The position numbers were made by a program, and so were the translations under genes. From Pseudomonas sp. p1(2021b) (GTDB taxonomy: Bacteria > Pseudomonadota > Gammaproteobacteria > Pseudomonadales > Pseudomonadaceae), in assembly GCF_020151015.1 (NCBI RefSeq), contig NZ_CP083746.1, forward strand, positions 4,183,001 through 4,247,000: a stretch of DNA of 64,000 nucleotides, written 5' to 3'. Below are positions 9,683 through 20,114 of the stretch, in pieces; position 1 is the stretch's first letter; each line of letters starts with the position of its first letter. Below the pieces are notes generated by a model. It did not search any database and was not told where the DNA came from. It saw nothing but the letters and a program-made list of their open reading frames with translations.

Positions 9683-10324
9683 TCAGGCGTCCCCTTTGGC
9701 CAGGTCATCCAGCTTCAGTTGCAGGCCACCGATCGCGGCGTCGTCAGACAGCGCGGCCTTGGCTTTTTCATAGGCACCGTGGGCATCGTCGGCGCGGCCC
9801 AGCTGGACCAGCAGGTCGCCTTTGAGCTCTTCGCGGCTGGCCTGGAAGGCTTTGTCGGTATCGCCATCGAGCAGCTTCAGGGCTTCCTCGGCCTTGTCCT
9901 GGGCAGCCAGAACGCGGGCCAGGCGCTGACGCGAGATCTCGCCCAGGGTGGCATCGGCCGGCTTGTCCATCACGCCCTTGAGCTCGGCAGCGGCGTCGTC
10001 CAGCTTGCCGCTCTCGACCGCGACCTTGGCCACGAAGAGGCTGCCGTACTGGGCGTAGGCCGAACCACCGAACTCGCTCTTGAGCTTGCCGGACAGCTCG
10101 GCGACCTTGGCCGCGTCGGGCTGGCCGTTCGGCGTCAGGCTGGTTTCCAACAAGGCCTGGTACAAGGCCGAGGCACCCTGGGACTGGTTGGTCTGGTATT
10201 TCTGCCAGGTCTGCCAGCCCATCACCACCGCGGCGGCCAGCAGGGCACCGGTCAGCAGCGGCTTGCCGTTGCGGTTCCACCAGTCCTTGGCTGCGGCCAG
10301 GCCTTCATCATCGGTACTCGACAC
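9683..10324 (-). CDS. yfgM: YfgM-family periplasmic chaperone/ancillary SecYEG protein
   Basis: A single-span inner-membrane protein with a periplasmic TPR-like domain. The N-terminus is short and cytosolic, followed by a transmembrane segment at about residues 20-40 (LLTGALLAAAVVMGW) and alanine-rich helical repeats up to residue 213. In E. coli, YfgM works with PpiD near the translocon. The GTG at 10324 is preceded by AAGGAG with seven-base spacing and gives MSSTDDEGLAAAKDWW. It lies between hisS and bamB, the usual gammaproteobacterial order. Confidence 0.9.
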   Translation of the reverse strand: MSSTDDEGLAAAKDWWNRNGKPLLTGALLAAAVVMGWQTWQKYQTNQSQGASALYQALLETSLTPNGQPDAAKVAELSGKLKSEFGGSAYAQYGSLFVAKVAVESGKLDDAAAELKGVMDKPADATLGEISRQRLARVLAAQDKAEEALKLLDGDTDKAFQASREELKGDLLVQLGRADDAHGAYEKAKAALSDDAAIGGLQLKLDDLAKGDA

Positions 10325-10364
10325 CCCAATACTCCTTTTCAGCAATTCGGCTGGTTGGTCCGCT

Positions 10365-11654
10365 TCACGCCGGGGCGAAAGCGGCTTGCAGATGCTCGGC
10401 CAGAGCATCCCAGGCAATGTTCTGTTGTTCGCCCTGGCCACGCAGGGGCTTGACGCCGATCACGCGCTGCGCGAGCTCGTCGTCGCCGAGGATCAGGGCG
10501 AACAGCGCCCCGCTCTTGTCGGCTTTCTTGAATTGGCTCTTGAAGCTGCCGCCACCGGCGTTGACCGCCAGGCGCAGGCCCGGCAGGCGATCGCGCAGGG
10601 TCTCGGACAGGCGCAGGCCGGCGAGCTCGGCCTGCTCGCCGAAGGCGCACAGGTACACGTCGATCTGGCGGCTGATGGACTCAGGCACCTTGCCCAGGGT
10701 CTCGAGCAGCAGGATCAGGCGCTCGATGCCCATGGCGAAGCCCACGCCCGGGGTCGGCTTGCCGCCCATCTGCTCGACCAGGCCATCGTAGCGGCCACCG
10801 GCGCAAACGGTGCCCTGGGCCCCGAGCTTGTCGGTGACCCACTCGAACACGGTCTTGCTGTAGTAGTCCAGGCCACGAACCAGCTTGGTGTTGATCACGA
10901 ACGGAATGCCGGCGGCGTCCAGGCGGGCCTTGAGGCCCTCGAAGTGCACGCGGGATTCTTCGTCCAGGTAGTCCTCGAGCTTCGGTGCGTCGACCAGTAC
11001 CGCCTGGGTGCCCTGGTCCTTGCTGTCGAGGATGCGCAGCGGGTTGCTCTTGAGGCGGCGCTGGCTGTCTTCGTCCAGTTGCTCGAGGCGAGCCGACAGG
11101 AACTCGACCAGTGCGTCACGGTAGCGCGCGCGGGCTTCGCTGGTACCCAGGCTGTTGAGCTCGAGCTTGACCGCGTCCTGGATGCCGAGCAGGCCCCACA
11201 GACGCCAGGTCAGCATGATCAGCTCGGCATCGACATCGGGGCCTTCCAGGTTGAACACTTCCACACCGATCTGGTGGAACTGGCGGTAGCGGCCCTTCTG
11301 TGGGCGCTCGTGGCGGAACATCTGGCCGATGTACCAGAGCTTCTGCACCTGGCCGTTGCCGGTGATGCCATGCTCGAGCACGGCGCGCACGCAGGCGGCG
11401 GTGCCTTCGGGGCGCAGGGTCAGCGAGTCGCCGTTGCGGTCCTCGAAGGTGTACATCTCTTTTTCGACGATGTCGGTGACTTCACCGATGGAGCGTTTGA
11501 ACAGCTCGGTGAACTCGACGATCGGCGTGCGGATCTGGCTGTAGCCGTAGGTGTCCAGCAGGCCGGCCACGGTGCCCTCGAAGTAGCGCCACAGGGGCGA
11601 CTGCTCGGGCAGGATGTCGTTCATGCCACGGATGGCTTGCAGCGATTTGCTCAC
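10365..11654 (-). CDS. hisS: Histidyl-tRNA synthetase
   Basis: A class II aminoacyl-tRNA synthetase that charges tRNA-His. The 429-residue protein shows the N-terminal [12 protein letters not shown], motif 2 ([15 protein letters not shown]), the histidine signatures ([21 protein letters not shown]), motif 3 (GFAMGIERL) and a C-terminal anticodon-binding domain. It follows ispG by about 24 bases on the same strand. Confidence 0.97.
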   Translation of the reverse strand: MSKSLQAIRGMNDILPEQSPLWRYFEGTVAGLLDTYGYSQIRTPIVEFTELFKRSIGEVTDIVEKEMYTFEDRNGDSLTLRPEGTAACVRAVLEHGITGNGQVQKLWYIGQMFRHERPQKGRYRQFHQIGVEVFNLEGPDVDAELIMLTWRLWGLLGIQDAVKLELNSLGTSEARARYRDALVEFLSARLEQLDEDSQRRLKSNPLRILDSKDQGTQAVLVDAPKLEDYLDEESRVHFEGLKARLDAAGIPFVINTKLVRGLDYYSKTVFEWVTDKLGAQGTVCAGGRYDGLVEQMGGKPTPGVGFAMGIERLILLLETLGKVPESISRQIDVYLCAFGEQAELAGLRLSETLRDRLPGLRLAVNAGGGSFKSQFKKADKSGALFALILGDDELAQRVIGVKPLRGQGEQQNIAWDALAEHLQAAFAPA

Positions 11655-11678
11655 GAAAAATCCTTACGAATCTGGGTA

Positions 11679-12788
11679 TCAGCCGCGGGCGATCAGCGCC
11701 GCGTCGGCCTCGGCCTTTTCGGCCGCTTTCTGGCGGATGAGTTTTTCCAGCTCATCGACCAAGTTGTCATTGGTCAGCTTCTGCGACGGCTTGCCATCGA
11801 TGTAGACCAGGTTCGGCGTACCGCCGGTCAGCCCCACGTGGGACTCCTTGGCTTCGCCCGGGCCGTTGACCACGCAGCCGATCACGGCCACGTCCATCGG
11901 CACCAGCAGGTCTTCCAGGCGCCCTTCCAGCTCGTTCATGGTCTTGACCACATCGAAGTTCTGCCGCGAGCAGCTGGGGCAGGCGATGAAGTTGATGCCA
12001 CGCGAGCGCAGGTGCAGCGACTTGAGAATGTCGTAGCCGACCTTCACTTCCTCGACCGGGTCGGCGGCCAGGGAAATGCGGATGGTATCGCCGATGCCTT
12101 CGGCCAGCAGCATACCGAGGCCGACGGCGGATTTCACCGTCCCCGAGCGCAGGCCACCGGCTTCGGTGATGCCCAGGTGCAACGGCTGGACGATCTCTTT
12201 GGCCAACAGGCGGTAGGCTTCGACAGCCATGAATACGTCGGAGGCCTTGACGCTGACCTTGAAGTCCTGGAAGTCCAGGCGGTCGAGGTGCTCCACATGG
12301 CGCAAGGCCGACTCGACCAGTGCGGCCGGGGTCGGCTCGCCGTATTTCTTCTGCAGGTCCTTTTCCAGGGAGCCGGCGTTGACGCCGATGCGGATCGGGA
12401 TGCCGCGGTCACGGGCGGCATCGACCACTGCGCGCACACGGTCTTCACGACCGATGTTGCCCGGGTTGATGCGCAGGCAGTCGACCCCCAGCTCGGCCAC
12501 GCGCAGGGCGATGCGGTAGTCGAAATGGATGTCGGCGACCAGCGGCACGCTGACCTGCTGCTTGATGCGGCCGAACGCCTCGGCGGCGTCCATGTCCGGC
12601 ACCGAGACACGGACGATATCGACGCCGGCATCGACCAGGCGCTGGATCTGCGCCACGGTGGCCGCGACATCGTTGGTGTCGGTGTTGGTCATGCTCTGCA
12701 CTGCGATGGGCGCATCACCGCCCACCGGTACATTGCCGACCCAGATCTTCCGGGATTCGCGACGTTTGATCGGAGATTCGCCGTGCAT
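11679..12788 (-). CDS. ispG: 4-hydroxy-3-methylbut-2-enyl diphosphate synthase (flavodoxin), IspG/GcpE
   Basis: It catalyses the penultimate step of the MEP isoprenoid pathway, converting MEcPP to HMBPP with a [4Fe-4S] cluster. The 369-residue length is typical. The TIM-barrel start ([12 protein letters not shown]) and the cluster cysteines ([10 protein letters not shown] and CVVNGPGEA) are visible. It starts three bases after the rodZ stop. The isc operon in this window supplies clusters for enzymes of this kind. Confidence 0.97.
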   Translation of the reverse strand: MHGESPIKRRESRKIWVGNVPVGGDAPIAVQSMTNTDTNDVAATVAQIQRLVDAGVDIVRVSVPDMDAAEAFGRIKQQVSVPLVADIHFDYRIALRVAELGVDCLRINPGNIGREDRVRAVVDAARDRGIPIRIGVNAGSLEKDLQKKYGEPTPAALVESALRHVEHLDRLDFQDFKVSVKASDVFMAVEAYRLLAKEIVQPLHLGITEAGGLRSGTVKSAVGLGMLLAEGIGDTIRISLAADPVEEVKVGYDILKSLHLRSRGINFIACPSCSRQNFDVVKTMNELEGRLEDLLVPMDVAVIGCVVNGPGEAKESHVGLTGGTPNLVYIDGKPSQKLTNDNLVDELEKLIRQKAAEKAEADAALIARG

Positions 12789-12791
12789 GAC

Positions 12792-13868
12792 TTACTGTCC
12801 CAACTTCAGGCGAGCGGTCTCGCCACTGGTGAACGGAGCTACATCGACCGCCTGGCCGTTGTAGCTGACCTGTGCGCCACGGGCGAAGCCCAGGCGCACT
12901 GCGAACGGAGGCTTGCCGCTCAGGTCGAGGCTGTCGCCCTTGCGCTTGATCGCGCTGAAGAGCACCTTGCCGTTGCCGTCGGTGACCTGGGTCCAGCAAT
13001 CGGCGGTGAACTGGATCTGTACCTTGCCGCTGCCGGCCGGGATTTCGGCCGGAGCAGCCTGGGACGTGGTTGCAGCCGCAACAACGGGGGCAACCGGAGT
13101 GGCCGGGGCAGCTGGCGCGGCGGCAGCAGCGGGAGTACTGGGGGCCGGCGCGACCGGGGTGGCCGGTGGCGTCGAGGCCGCCGGGGCTGCAGCTTCGGCC
13201 GGTGCCGGGGCTACCGCCGGGGCAGCGGGCGCAGGCGTGGCAGCCGGCTCGGCCGGCGTCGCGCTGGCGCTGCCTGCCTCTGGCGCTGCAGCGCTTTCGG
13301 CTTGCTCCAGCGGCAGCGGTGCAGCTTCAGGCTGTTGGCCCGCGGTCACCGCCTGGTCTTCAGGCTCGTCCAGCGGGTGGATCTGGGTGGTGCCGTCGGC
13401 GCTTTCGACTTCGACGTGCTCCAGGGCCATCTTGGCCAGGTCCTTGCCGCGCAGGCTGCTTTGGTCCTGCCACCAGAAGAAGCCACCGCCGACCACGACC
13501 ACCAGCAGCAACAGGCTGACACCGCGCAGGATATTGTGCGAAAGGCGCACCGGCTCTTCGATACGGCCCAGCGAATGAACCTCGCTGCCCTTGGCATGGG
13601 TGCCGGTGTATTGGTCGAAAGCCTCGACCAGCGGCGCCTGGTCCATGTCCATCAGCTTGGCATAGGCACGGATATAGCCGCGGGCGAAGGTATGCCCCGG
13701 CAGCTTGTCGAAGGCGCCGTTTTCCAGGTTGTTCAACGAACTGACCGTGAGGTTGAGCTTGCGGGCCACCTCGGCTTGCGACCACGCCCGGTTCTCGCGG
13801 GCCTGGCGCAAGACCTCACCGGGATTCTGGCGAGTCGCTGCTGCTACTTCGGGGTGCGCGGCTTTCAT
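12792..13868 (-). CDS. rodZ: Cell-shape protein RodZ
   Basis: RodZ links MreB to the elongation machinery. An N-terminal Cro-type helix-turn-helix (SQAEVARKLNLTVSSLNNLENG) is followed by a transmembrane segment near residues 110-130 (LLLLVVVVGGGFFWW). Then comes a long Ala/Pro-rich linker (about 175-275) and a C-terminal DUF4115 beta domain (FTADCWTQVTDGNGKVLFS). Length 358. The start overlaps the end of pilF by four bases (ATGA), a sign of coupling. The low-complexity linker is expected to vary in length between strains. Confidence 0.93.
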   Translation of the reverse strand: MKAAHPEVAAATRQNPGEVLRQARENRAWSQAEVARKLNLTVSSLNNLENGAFDKLPGHTFARGYIRAYAKLMDMDQAPLVEAFDQYTGTHAKGSEVHSLGRIEEPVRLSHNILRGVSLLLLVVVVGGGFFWWQDQSSLRGKDLAKMALEHVEVESADGTTQIHPLDEPEDQAVTAGQQPEAAPLPLEQAESAAAPEAGSASATPAEPAATPAPAAPAVAPAPAEAAAPAASTPPATPVAPAPSTPAAAAAPAAPATPVAPVVAAATTSQAAPAEIPAGSGKVQIQFTADCWTQVTDGNGKVLFSAIKRKGDSLDLSGKPPFAVRLGFARGAQVSYNGQAVDVAPFTSGETARLKLGQ

Positions 13869-14626
13869 CGTTGCTCCGACAGGTATTGCTGATATTCCGG
13901 CGTACCGGGATAAAGTCGTTGTAATTGCTGGCCCAGCTCTGCCACGGTGCCCGGCTCATCGAAGGCCCTGGCAAGGCGGCTGCCCAACAGCAGGCTTCGG
14001 GCATTCGCGTCGCTCAGCTGGCTGAAACGATCGTAGTAGTCCCGGGCCGGCACATAATGCCTGTTTTCGTAGGACAACTCAGCCATTTCCAGCAACGCTT
14101 TCGGTTGCCGAGGGTCGAGTTGCAGGGCCTTGCCCAGGTATTCGCGTGCCTGGTCACGACGTCCCAGCGTCAAGGCGACCAGGCCGAGGTTCTCGTAGAC
14201 CCGCGAGCGCTCAGGATACAGGGTATCGGCCGCGGCTTGGCGAAACATCTGCTGGGCCTGGCGAAATTGCCCCTGAGCATAAAGGAAACTGCCGTAGTTG
14301 TTGCGAATTCGTGTGTCGCCCGGGCGGGCCGACAGGGCCTTGCGAAAGTGCGTCTCGGCCAGGGCCGGCTCGCCTTCGACCTGGAACACCAGGGCCAGGG
14401 CGGCGTGGGCATCGGCGTCGTTGCCGTCGAGGGCCAGGGCCTTGACCAGCGGCGCCTTGGCCTGCCCGGTCAAACCTTGTTGCAAATAACCCAGGCCCAA
14501 CTGCACGTAGGCCCGCCCTGCTTCCTCCCGCCCCTGGCGACTGGCCAGGGGGTCGCCCGCGCCACCGGACACGCAGCCGGCCAGCAGCGAAAGCGTCAGG
14601 ATCGACAGCGCGGCGCGCAAGGTCAT
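13865..14626 (-). CDS. pilF: Type IV pilus pilotin lipoprotein PilF (PilW), TPR protein
   Basis: An outer-membrane lipoprotein that helps the secretin PilQ assemble. It has a lipoprotein signal (SLLAGCVSGG) and about six tetratricopeptide repeats (RAYVQLGLGYLQQGL, ADAHAALALVFQVEG, TRIRNNYGSFLYAQG, RVYENLGLVALTLG); 253 residues. It is the first gene of the pilF-rodZ-ispG overlap chain and starts 12 bases after the rlmN stop. Confidence 0.9.
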   Translation of the reverse strand: MTLRAALSILTLSLLAGCVSGGAGDPLASRQGREEAGRAYVQLGLGYLQQGLTGQAKAPLVKALALDGNDADAHAALALVFQVEGEPALAETHFRKALSARPGDTRIRNNYGSFLYAQGQFRQAQQMFRQAAADTLYPERSRVYENLGLVALTLGRRDQAREYLGKALQLDPRQPKALLEMAELSYENRHYVPARDYYDRFSQLSDANARSLLLGSRLARAFDEPGTVAELGQQLQRLYPGTPEYQQYLSEQR

Positions 14627-14638
14627 GGCCGGGTCCTG

Positions 14639-15784
14639 TCAGTGGCGCACGGCGTTGTCTTGGAGCTCCGCGTCGGCGCTCAGCTGGCGCACGGCGATGT
14701 AGCGCTCGCTACGACGGGTGCGGTCCATGACCTGGCCCACCAGCTGGCCACAGGCAGCGTCGATGTCCTCGCCGCGGGTGGTACGGGTGGTGACGTTGAA
14801 GCCGCCGTGGTGCAGCAGGTCCTGGAAGCGGCGGATGGCGTTGTTGCTCGGCCGCTCGTAGCCCGAATGCGGGAACGGGTTGAACGGGATCAGGTTGATC
14901 TTGCACGGCACGTCGCGCAGCAGCTCGATCATCTGCGCCGCATGCTCGGGCTGGTCGTTGACGTCCTTGAGCAAGGTGTACTCGACGGTCAACACGCGCT
15001 TGCCACCCAGGGTGGACATGTAGCGCATGCACGAGTCCAGCAGGACCTTGAGCGGGTACTTCTTGTTGATCGGAACCAGCTGGTTGCGCAGTTCGTCGTT
15101 CGGCGCGTGCAGCGACAGCGCCAGCGACACGTCGATGTGCTTGGCCAGTTCGTCGATCATCGGCACCACGCCCGAGGTGGACAGCGTGACGCGGCGCTTG
15201 GAAATGCCATAGCCCAGATCTTCCATCATGATCTTCATGGCGGCGATGACATTGTCGAAATTCAAAAGCGGTTCGCCCATGCCCATCATGACCACGTTGG
15301 TGATGGCGCGGTCGATCTTGGCCGGGACGGTACCGAAGGATTTGTTGGCAAGCCACACCTGGCCGATCACTTCGGCGGCGGTGAGGTTGCTGTTGAAGCC
15401 CTGCTTGCCGGTGGAGCAGAAACTGCAGTCCAAGGCGCAGCCGGCTTGCGACGAGACGCACAGGGTGCCGCGGTCGTCGGTGGGGATGTAGACGGTCTCG
15501 ACGCAGCTGCCGGAGGCAACGCGGACCACCCACTTGCGGGTACCGTCGGCGGAAATGTCTTCGCTGACCACCTCTGGGCCCCGAATCTCGGCAACGGCCT
15601 CGAGCTTTTCGCGCAAGGCCTTGCCGACATTGGTCATGGCGGCGAAATCATCGACGCCGAAGTGGTGAATCCATTTCATGACCTGACCGGCACGAAAACG
15701 CTTCTCTCCGATGGACTCGAAGAATTTTTCCATTTCCTGCAGGGTCAGGCCCAACAGGTTGATCTTGCCAGTCATGTCACTCAT
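14639..15784 (-). CDS. rlmN: Dual-specificity 23S rRNA/tRNA (adenine-C2) methyltransferase RlmN
   Basis: A radical-SAM enzyme that methylates A2503 of 23S rRNA and A37 of some tRNAs. The radical-SAM cluster motif is CALDCSFC, and the N-terminal domain begins TGKINLLGL. The second catalytic cysteine near the C-terminus lies in [13 protein letters not shown] start at ATG 15784; an in-frame TTG four codons upstream and an ATG three codons downstream are alternatives, and the Shine-Dalgarno is weak for all. Confidence 0.95.
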   Translation of the reverse strand: MSDMTGKINLLGLTLQEMEKFFESIGEKRFRAGQVMKWIHHFGVDDFAAMTNVGKALREKLEAVAEIRGPEVVSEDISADGTRKWVVRVASGSCVETVYIPTDDRGTLCVSSQAGCALDCSFCSTGKQGFNSNLTAAEVIGQVWLANKSFGTVPAKIDRAITNVVMMGMGEPLLNFDNVIAAMKIMMEDLGYGISKRRVTLSTSGVVPMIDELAKHIDVSLALSLHAPNDELRNQLVPINKKYPLKVLLDSCMRYMSTLGGKRVLTVEYTLLKDVNDQPEHAAQMIELLRDVPCKINLIPFNPFPHSGYERPSNNAIRRFQDLLHHGGFNVTTRTTRGEDIDAACGQLVGQVMDRTRRSERYIAVRQLSADAELQDNAVRH

Positions 15785-15808
15785 GGAATCACCCAAGACC
15801 TGCTTCGC

Positions 15809-16240
15809 TTAGCGAATGCGGTCGCACAGCTCGGTAGCGGAGAAGAAGTAAGCGATTTCGCGGGCAGCCGAAGCTTCCGAGTCGGAACCGTGAACAGCGT
15901 TCTCGTCGATGGAAACGGCGAAGTCGGCGCGGATGGTGCCGGCAGCAGCTTCTTTCGGGTTGGTGGCGCCCATCAGTTCGCGGTTGGCCAGAACGGCGTT
16001 TTCGCCTTCCAGAACCTGAACGATGACCGGGCCCGAAGTCATGAAGGCAACCAGGTCGGCGAAGAAGCCGCGCTCTTTGTGCTCAGCGTAGAAGCCTTCA
16101 GCCTCGGCCTTGGACAGTTGCTTCATCTTCGAAGCGACGACGCGCAGGCCGGCTTTTTCGAAGCGAGTGGTGATCTCGCCGATGACGTTCTTGGCGACGG
16201 CGTCAGGCTTGATGATGGAGAAGGTACGTTGAACAGCCAT
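15809..16240 (-). CDS. ndk: Nucleoside diphosphate kinase
   Basis: It transfers phosphate from ATP to other NDPs through a phosphohistidine. The active-site motif NAVHGSDS places His117. The 143-residue protein starts [15 protein letters not shown]; the ATG at 16240 is chosen over a start four codons upstream because it gives the family N-terminus. It lies between the isc operon and rlmN and appears to have its own promoter inside the isc terminator hairpin. Confidence 0.98.
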   Translation of the reverse strand: MAVQRTFSIIKPDAVAKNVIGEITTRFEKAGLRVVASKMKQLSKAEAEGFYAEHKERGFFADLVAFMTSGPVIVQVLEGENAVLANRELMGATNPKEAAAGTIRADFAVSIDENAVHGSDSEASAAREIAYFFSATELCDRIR

Positions 16241-16274
16241 GGATAACTCCAAAATTGAGTGTTGCGAAAAATTA

Positions 16275-16297
16275 AACCCGCGAATTATACGCGGGTT
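16275..16297 (-). terminator. Intrinsic terminator of the isc operon
   Basis: On the minus strand the hairpin AACCCGCG (loop TATAATT) CGCGGGTT is followed by TAATTTTT. It sits about 30 bases after the iscX stop. Confidence 0.7.
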
Positions 16298-16312
16298 CCA
16301 GGGGATTGCCTA
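16284..16312 (-). promoter_or_regulatory. Candidate sigma-70 promoter of ndk
   Basis: On the minus strand TAGGCA (16312-16307), a 17-base spacer and a perfect TATAAT (16289-16284) lie about 44 bases before the ndk ATG. The -10 box falls inside the loop of the isc terminator. Confidence 0.55.
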
Positions 16313-16327
16313 ACCTGCAGGTGACGC

Positions 16328-16528
16328 TCAGTCGGCTTCTTCGATCCAGGCCGCCTGGATGGCCTCGAGCACTTTCTCACCGCCGCGTGACGGATCGTCG
16401 CTGAATTCTGGCAAGGCCAGCACCCAGCGGTGCAGATCGACGAAATTCACATAACGAGGATCGACGTCCGGCTTGCTTTCCGCAAGCTGGATGGCGATTT
16501 CAAGTACATCAATCCATTTCAGGCTCAT
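16328..16528 (-). CDS. iscX: Fe-S assembly protein IscX
   Basis: A 66-residue acidic protein that binds IscS and modulates cluster assembly. The family shape is clear (MSLKWIDVLEIAIQL, DPRYVNFVDLHRWV, FSDDPSRGGEKVLEAIQAAWI). It is the last gene of the isc operon, nine bases after fdx, and a terminator follows. Confidence 0.95.
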   Translation of the reverse strand: MSLKWIDVLEIAIQLAESKPDVDPRYVNFVDLHRWVLALPEFSDDPSRGGEKVLEAIQAAWIEEAD

Positions 16529-16537
16529 GCTGGAACC

Positions 16538-16879
16538 TCAGTGCGGCGCTTCGGCGGCGTGGTTGAGGGAGTATTTGGGGATTTCGATCGTCAGGTCTTC
16601 GTCGCCGACGATCACCTGGCAGGCCAGGCGCGATTGCGCTTCCAGGCCCCAGGCCTTGTCCAGCATATCCTCTTCCAGCTCATCGGCTTCTTCCAGCGAG
16701 TCGAAACCCTCGCGGACGATGCAGTGGCAGGTGGTGCAGGCGCAAACGCCACCACAGGCGCTTTCCATCTCGATGTGATGCTCGTGGGCCAGCTCCAGGA
16801 TGTTGGTGCCTGGCTCCACCTCTACCACCAGCCCCTCCGGGCAGAACTTCTCGTGCGGCAGGAAAATCACCTGGGGCAT
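16538..16879 (-). CDS. fdx: Isc-type [2Fe-2S] ferredoxin
   Basis: An adrenodoxin-like ferredoxin that supplies electrons during cluster assembly. The four ligands appear as CGGVCACTTC plus a later Cys in RLACQV; 113 residues. It starts three bases after the hscA stop. Confidence 0.96.
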   Translation of the reverse strand: MPQVIFLPHEKFCPEGLVVEVEPGTNILELAHEHHIEMESACGGVCACTTCHCIVREGFDSLEEADELEEDMLDKAWGLEAQSRLACQVIVGDEDLTIEIPKYSLNHAAEAPH

Positions 16880-16882
16880 CGG

Positions 16883-18745
16883 TTACTCCTCGATCTCATT
16901 CAGGTTGCGCCCGGCCAGTGCGGCTTTGACCGTCGAATCAAGGCGACGGGCGGCAAAAGCATCGGTCACCTGCGACAGACGCTTGGTCTGCTGCTCGATG
17001 GCCGCGCCATCGGTGCCGGTGAGCAAATCACGCAATTCTTGCATCTGGTACTCGATCGCTTCGCGCTCCTCGGCGCTGAGCAACCGCTCGCCGTCGGCAT
17101 CCAGGGCGCCCTGCACCGCCTCGAGCAGGCGCTCGCCGTCGACCTGGTGCTCGCGCAGCTGGCGCGCCTGCTTGTCGGAGCCGGCGTGCTCGAACGAATC
17201 CTTGAGCATGCGGGCGATCTCGCCATCGGTCAGGCCATAGGACGGCTTGACCTGGATGCTCGATTCCACGCCAGAACCCAGCTCGCGGGCCGAGACGCTG
17301 AGCAGGCCGTCGGCGTCGACCTGGAAGGTGACACGGATCTTCGCCGCGCCGGCGACCATGGCCGGAATGCCGCGCAGTTCGAAGCGTGCCAGGGAGCGGC
17401 AGTCGCTGATCAGCTCGCGCTCGCCCTGCAGGACGTGGATCATCATGGCCGACTGGCCATCTTTATAGGTGGTGAACTCCTGGGCGCGGGCCACCGGGAT
17501 GGTGGTATTGCGCGGAATCACCTTTTCCATCAGCCCGCCCATGGTCTCCAGGCCCAGGGACAGCGGGATGACGTCCAGCAGCAACAGCTCGCCACCCTCG
17601 CGGCGGTTGCCGGCCAGGGTGTCGGCCTGGATGGCGGCGCCGATGGCCACCACCTGGTCCGGGTCGATCGACGTCAGCGGGGTACGGCCGAACAGCCCAC
17701 CTACGGCCTCGCGCACACGCGGGACGCGGGTCGAACCGCCCACCATCACCACGGCCCCCACCTCTTCGAGCTCGACACCGCTGTCGCGCACGGCGCGGCG
17801 GCAGGCCTTGAGGCTGCGGGCGACCAGTGGTTCGATCAGGGCTTCGAAAGCGGCGCGGGTCAGCTCACCCTGCCAGGTACCGTGGCGTACGCTGACCACG
17901 TCGGCGTCGGTCAAGGCTTCCTTGGCGGCGCAGGCAGCCTGGAGCAGCTGGCGTTGGGCGCTGGGGTCGAGGTCGGACGACAGCCCGGCCTGCTCGACGA
18001 TCCAGCCGGCGATGGCATGGTCGAAGTCATCGCCCCCCAGGGCGCTGTCGCCACCGGTGGCCAGCACTTCGAACACGCCCGCCGTCAGGCGCAGGATGGA
18101 AATGTCGAAGGTACCGCCACCCAGGTCATAGATGGCTACCACGCCTTCGGCCTTCTCATCCAGGCCATAGGCCACGGCAGCGGCGGTCGGCTCGTTGAGC
18201 AGGCGCAGCACGTTGAGGCCGGCCAAGCGTGCGGCATCCTTGGTGGCCTGACGCTGGGCGTCGTCGAAATAGGCCGGCACGGTGATCACTGCGCCCACCA
18301 GTTCGCCGCCGAGGGTTTGCTCGGCACGCTGGCGCAGCACCTTGAGAATGTCGGCGGACACCTCCACCGGGCTCTTCGCCCCCTGGACAGTGTCGATGAA
18401 CGGCATGTGCGACTCGCCACCGACGAAGCGGTACGGCAGCTGTTCGCCCAGCTGCTTGACGTCGGCCAGGCCGCGCCCCATCAGGCGCTTGACCGACAAG
18501 ATGGTGTTCAGCGGGTCGCTGGAAGCCGCTTCGCGGGCCGCCAGGCCTACGTCGATGCCGCCGTCGAGGTAACGTACCGCCGAGGGCAGGATGACATTGC
18601 CCTGCGCATCGGGCAGCGGTTCGCTGCGACCGCTGCGTACGGCGGCGACCAGGGAATTGGTGGTGCCCAGGTCAATCCCCACCGCCAGGCGGCGCTGGTG
18701 CGGTTGGGGGCTTTGACCGGGTTCGGCGATCTGCAGTAGGGCCAT
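16883..18745 (-). CDS. hscA: Fe-S assembly Hsp70 chaperone HscA
   Basis: A specialised DnaK-like ATPase that helps release the cluster from IscU. The N-terminal ATPase domain begins [12 protein letters not shown] and includes [17 protein letters not shown] and [15 protein letters not shown]. The C-terminal half is a substrate-binding domain with a helical lid. Length 620. Its client motif LPPVK is present in IscU of the same operon. Confidence 0.97.
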   Translation of the reverse strand: MALLQIAEPGQSPQPHQRRLAVGIDLGTTNSLVAAVRSGRSEPLPDAQGNVILPSAVRYLDGGIDVGLAAREAASSDPLNTILSVKRLMGRGLADVKQLGEQLPYRFVGGESHMPFIDTVQGAKSPVEVSADILKVLRQRAEQTLGGELVGAVITVPAYFDDAQRQATKDAARLAGLNVLRLLNEPTAAAVAYGLDEKAEGVVAIYDLGGGTFDISILRLTAGVFEVLATGGDSALGGDDFDHAIAGWIVEQAGLSSDLDPSAQRQLLQAACAAKEALTDADVVSVRHGTWQGELTRAAFEALIEPLVARSLKACRRAVRDSGVELEEVGAVVMVGGSTRVPRVREAVGGLFGRTPLTSIDPDQVVAIGAAIQADTLAGNRREGGELLLLDVIPLSLGLETMGGLMEKVIPRNTTIPVARAQEFTTYKDGQSAMMIHVLQGERELISDCRSLARFELRGIPAMVAGAAKIRVTFQVDADGLLSVSARELGSGVESSIQVKPSYGLTDGEIARMLKDSFEHAGSDKQARQLREHQVDGERLLEAVQGALDADGERLLSAEEREAIEYQMQELRDLLTGTDGAAIEQQTKRLSQVTDAFAARRLDSTVKAALAGRNLNEIEE

Positions 18746-18788
18746 GCTTATCTGAGTACCTTAGGCGTCGTCACGTGCAACGCCGGGG

Positions 18789-19310
18789 TTAATCGTCGAG
18801 GCGCTCTTCGAGTTGGCGCACTTCCTGGGCGAGCTTGTCGAGGAACTGCATGCGGCGCATCAGGCGCTCTGCCCTGTCACGCTCGGCAGCCACATCCCAG
18901 CAGGCGGCGAAATCCTCGTTCAACGTCTCCTGGGCGGCTTTCAGGCGTTTCTTGAAGACAGCGACACCGTCGAGGTCGGCTTCGTCCTGCAGCTCTTCGA
19001 GCTCTTCGCGCCACTGCATCTGCTGCAGCAGGAAGTCCGGGTCGTGGACCGTGACTTCCTGGGGCACTTCGTGGCCGCCGATGGCCAGCAGGTAGCGGGC
19101 ACGCCGTGGGGCGCTGCGCAGGGTCTGGTAGGCCTCGTTGAGGGCCGCGGATTTCTCCAGCGCGACGCGCTGCTCGCGCTCGGAGGCATCGGCGAAGCGG
19201 TCCGGGTGGACCTCGCGGGCCAGCTCGCGATAGCGCGTGGCCAGCTTGTCGAGGTCCAGACGGAAGCCGGGCTGCAGGTCAAACAGGGCGAAATGGCAAG
19301 GAGTACCCAC
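18789..19310 (-). CDS. hscB: Fe-S assembly co-chaperone HscB (Hsc20)
   Basis: A J-domain protein that brings IscU to HscA. The HPD signature is in REVHPDRF, and the C-terminal helical IscU-binding domain is intact; 173 residues. I chose GTG 19310 ([12 protein letters not shown]) because a GAGG lies at good spacing; a longer frame to 19349 would overlap iscA and lacks homologous sequence. Confidence 0.95.
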   Translation of the reverse strand: MGTPCHFALFDLQPGFRLDLDKLATRYRELAREVHPDRFADASEREQRVALEKSAALNEAYQTLRSAPRRARYLLAIGGHEVPQEVTVHDPDFLLQQMQWREELEELQDEADLDGVAVFKKRLKAAQETLNEDFAACWDVAAERDRAERLMRRMQFLDKLAQEVRQLEERLDD

Positions 19311-19318
19311 GTCAAGCC

Positions 19319-19642
19319 TCAGACATTGAAGCTTTCGCCGCAGCCACACTCACCGCGCACGTTGGGGTTGTTGAACTTGAAGCCTTCGTTCAACCCTTCC
19401 TTGACGAAGTCCAGCTCGGTGCCGTCGAGGTAGACCAGGCTCTTGGGGTCGATGATGACCTTCACGCCATGGTTCTCGAAGACCTGGTCTTCGGCCGCCA
19501 CTTCATCGACGAACTCCAGCACATAGGCCAGGCCCGAGCAGCCGGTGGTGCGCACGCCCAGGCGGATGCCCTCGCCCTTGCCGCGCCCTTCGAGGGAACG
19601 CCGCACGTGGTTGGCGGCGGCTTCTGTCATGCTGATAGCCAT
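19319..19642 (-). CDS. iscA: A-type Fe-S carrier IscA
   Basis: An A-type carrier with the three conserved cysteines in TTGCSGLAY and ECGCGESF; 107 residues. It accepts clusters from IscU and passes them to apo-proteins. It sits between iscU and hscB as in the standard operon. Confidence 0.97.
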   Translation of the reverse strand: MAISMTEAAANHVRRSLEGRGKGEGIRLGVRTTGCSGLAYVLEFVDEVAAEDQVFENHGVKVIIDPKSLVYLDGTELDFVKEGLNEGFKFNNPNVRGECGCGESFNV

Positions 19643-19681
19643 CGGAACTCTTTCCTCAACTTCAGTTAGCGCACACGCGTC

Positions 19682-20068
19682 TTAGACCAAGCCTTTCTTC
19701 TGCTTGTAGTCGCGAACAGCGGCCTTGATGGCGTCTTCCGCGAGCACCGAGCAGTGGATCTTGACCGGCGGCAGCGCCAGTTCTTCGGCCAACTGGGTGT
19801 TCTTGATGGTCTCGGCTTCGTCCAGGGTCTTGCCCTTCATCCACTCGGTGGCCAGGGAGCTGGAGGCGATGGCCGAGCCACAGCCGTAGGTCTTGAACTT
19901 GGCGTCTTCGATGATGCCCTGCTCGTTGACCTTGATCTGCAGGCGCATGACGTCGCCGCAGGCCGGCGCGCCGACCATGCCGGTACCGACATCAGGGTCG
20001 TCGGCGTTCATCTTGCCGACGTTGCGCGGGTTTTCGTAGTGGTCGATGACCTTTTCACTGTATGCCAT
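19682..20068 (-). CDS. iscU: Fe-S cluster scaffold IscU
   Basis: The scaffold on which [2Fe-2S] clusters are built. The ligands Cys37 (APACGD), Cys63 (YGCGSA) and Cys106 (KIHCSVL) with Asp39 are present, as is the HscA-binding LPPVK at residues 99-103. Length 128. Confidence 0.98.
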   Translation of the reverse strand: MAYSEKVIDHYENPRNVGKMNADDPDVGTGMVGAPACGDVMRLQIKVNEQGIIEDAKFKTYGCGSAIASSSLATEWMKGKTLDEAETIKNTQLAEELALPPVKIHCSVLAEDAIKAAVRDYKQKKGLV

Positions 20069-20114
20069 GGTGCAATTCCTTCCTCATCAGGGAGCCGCTC
20101 TTGCCGGCGACTGC

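Noticed and set aside
10080..13892. Plus-strand open frame of 1270 codons
   Set aside because: It lies antisense to hisS, ispG and rodZ, which are certain genes. The long frame results from GC-rich third codon positions and shows no domain.
13925..16246. Plus-strand open frame of 773 codons
   Set aside because: Antisense to pilF, rlmN and ndk. Composition is the mirror of those genes and no motif is present.
16430..18739. Plus-strand open frame of 769 codons
   Set aside because: Antisense to fdx and hscA; no recognisable protein features.
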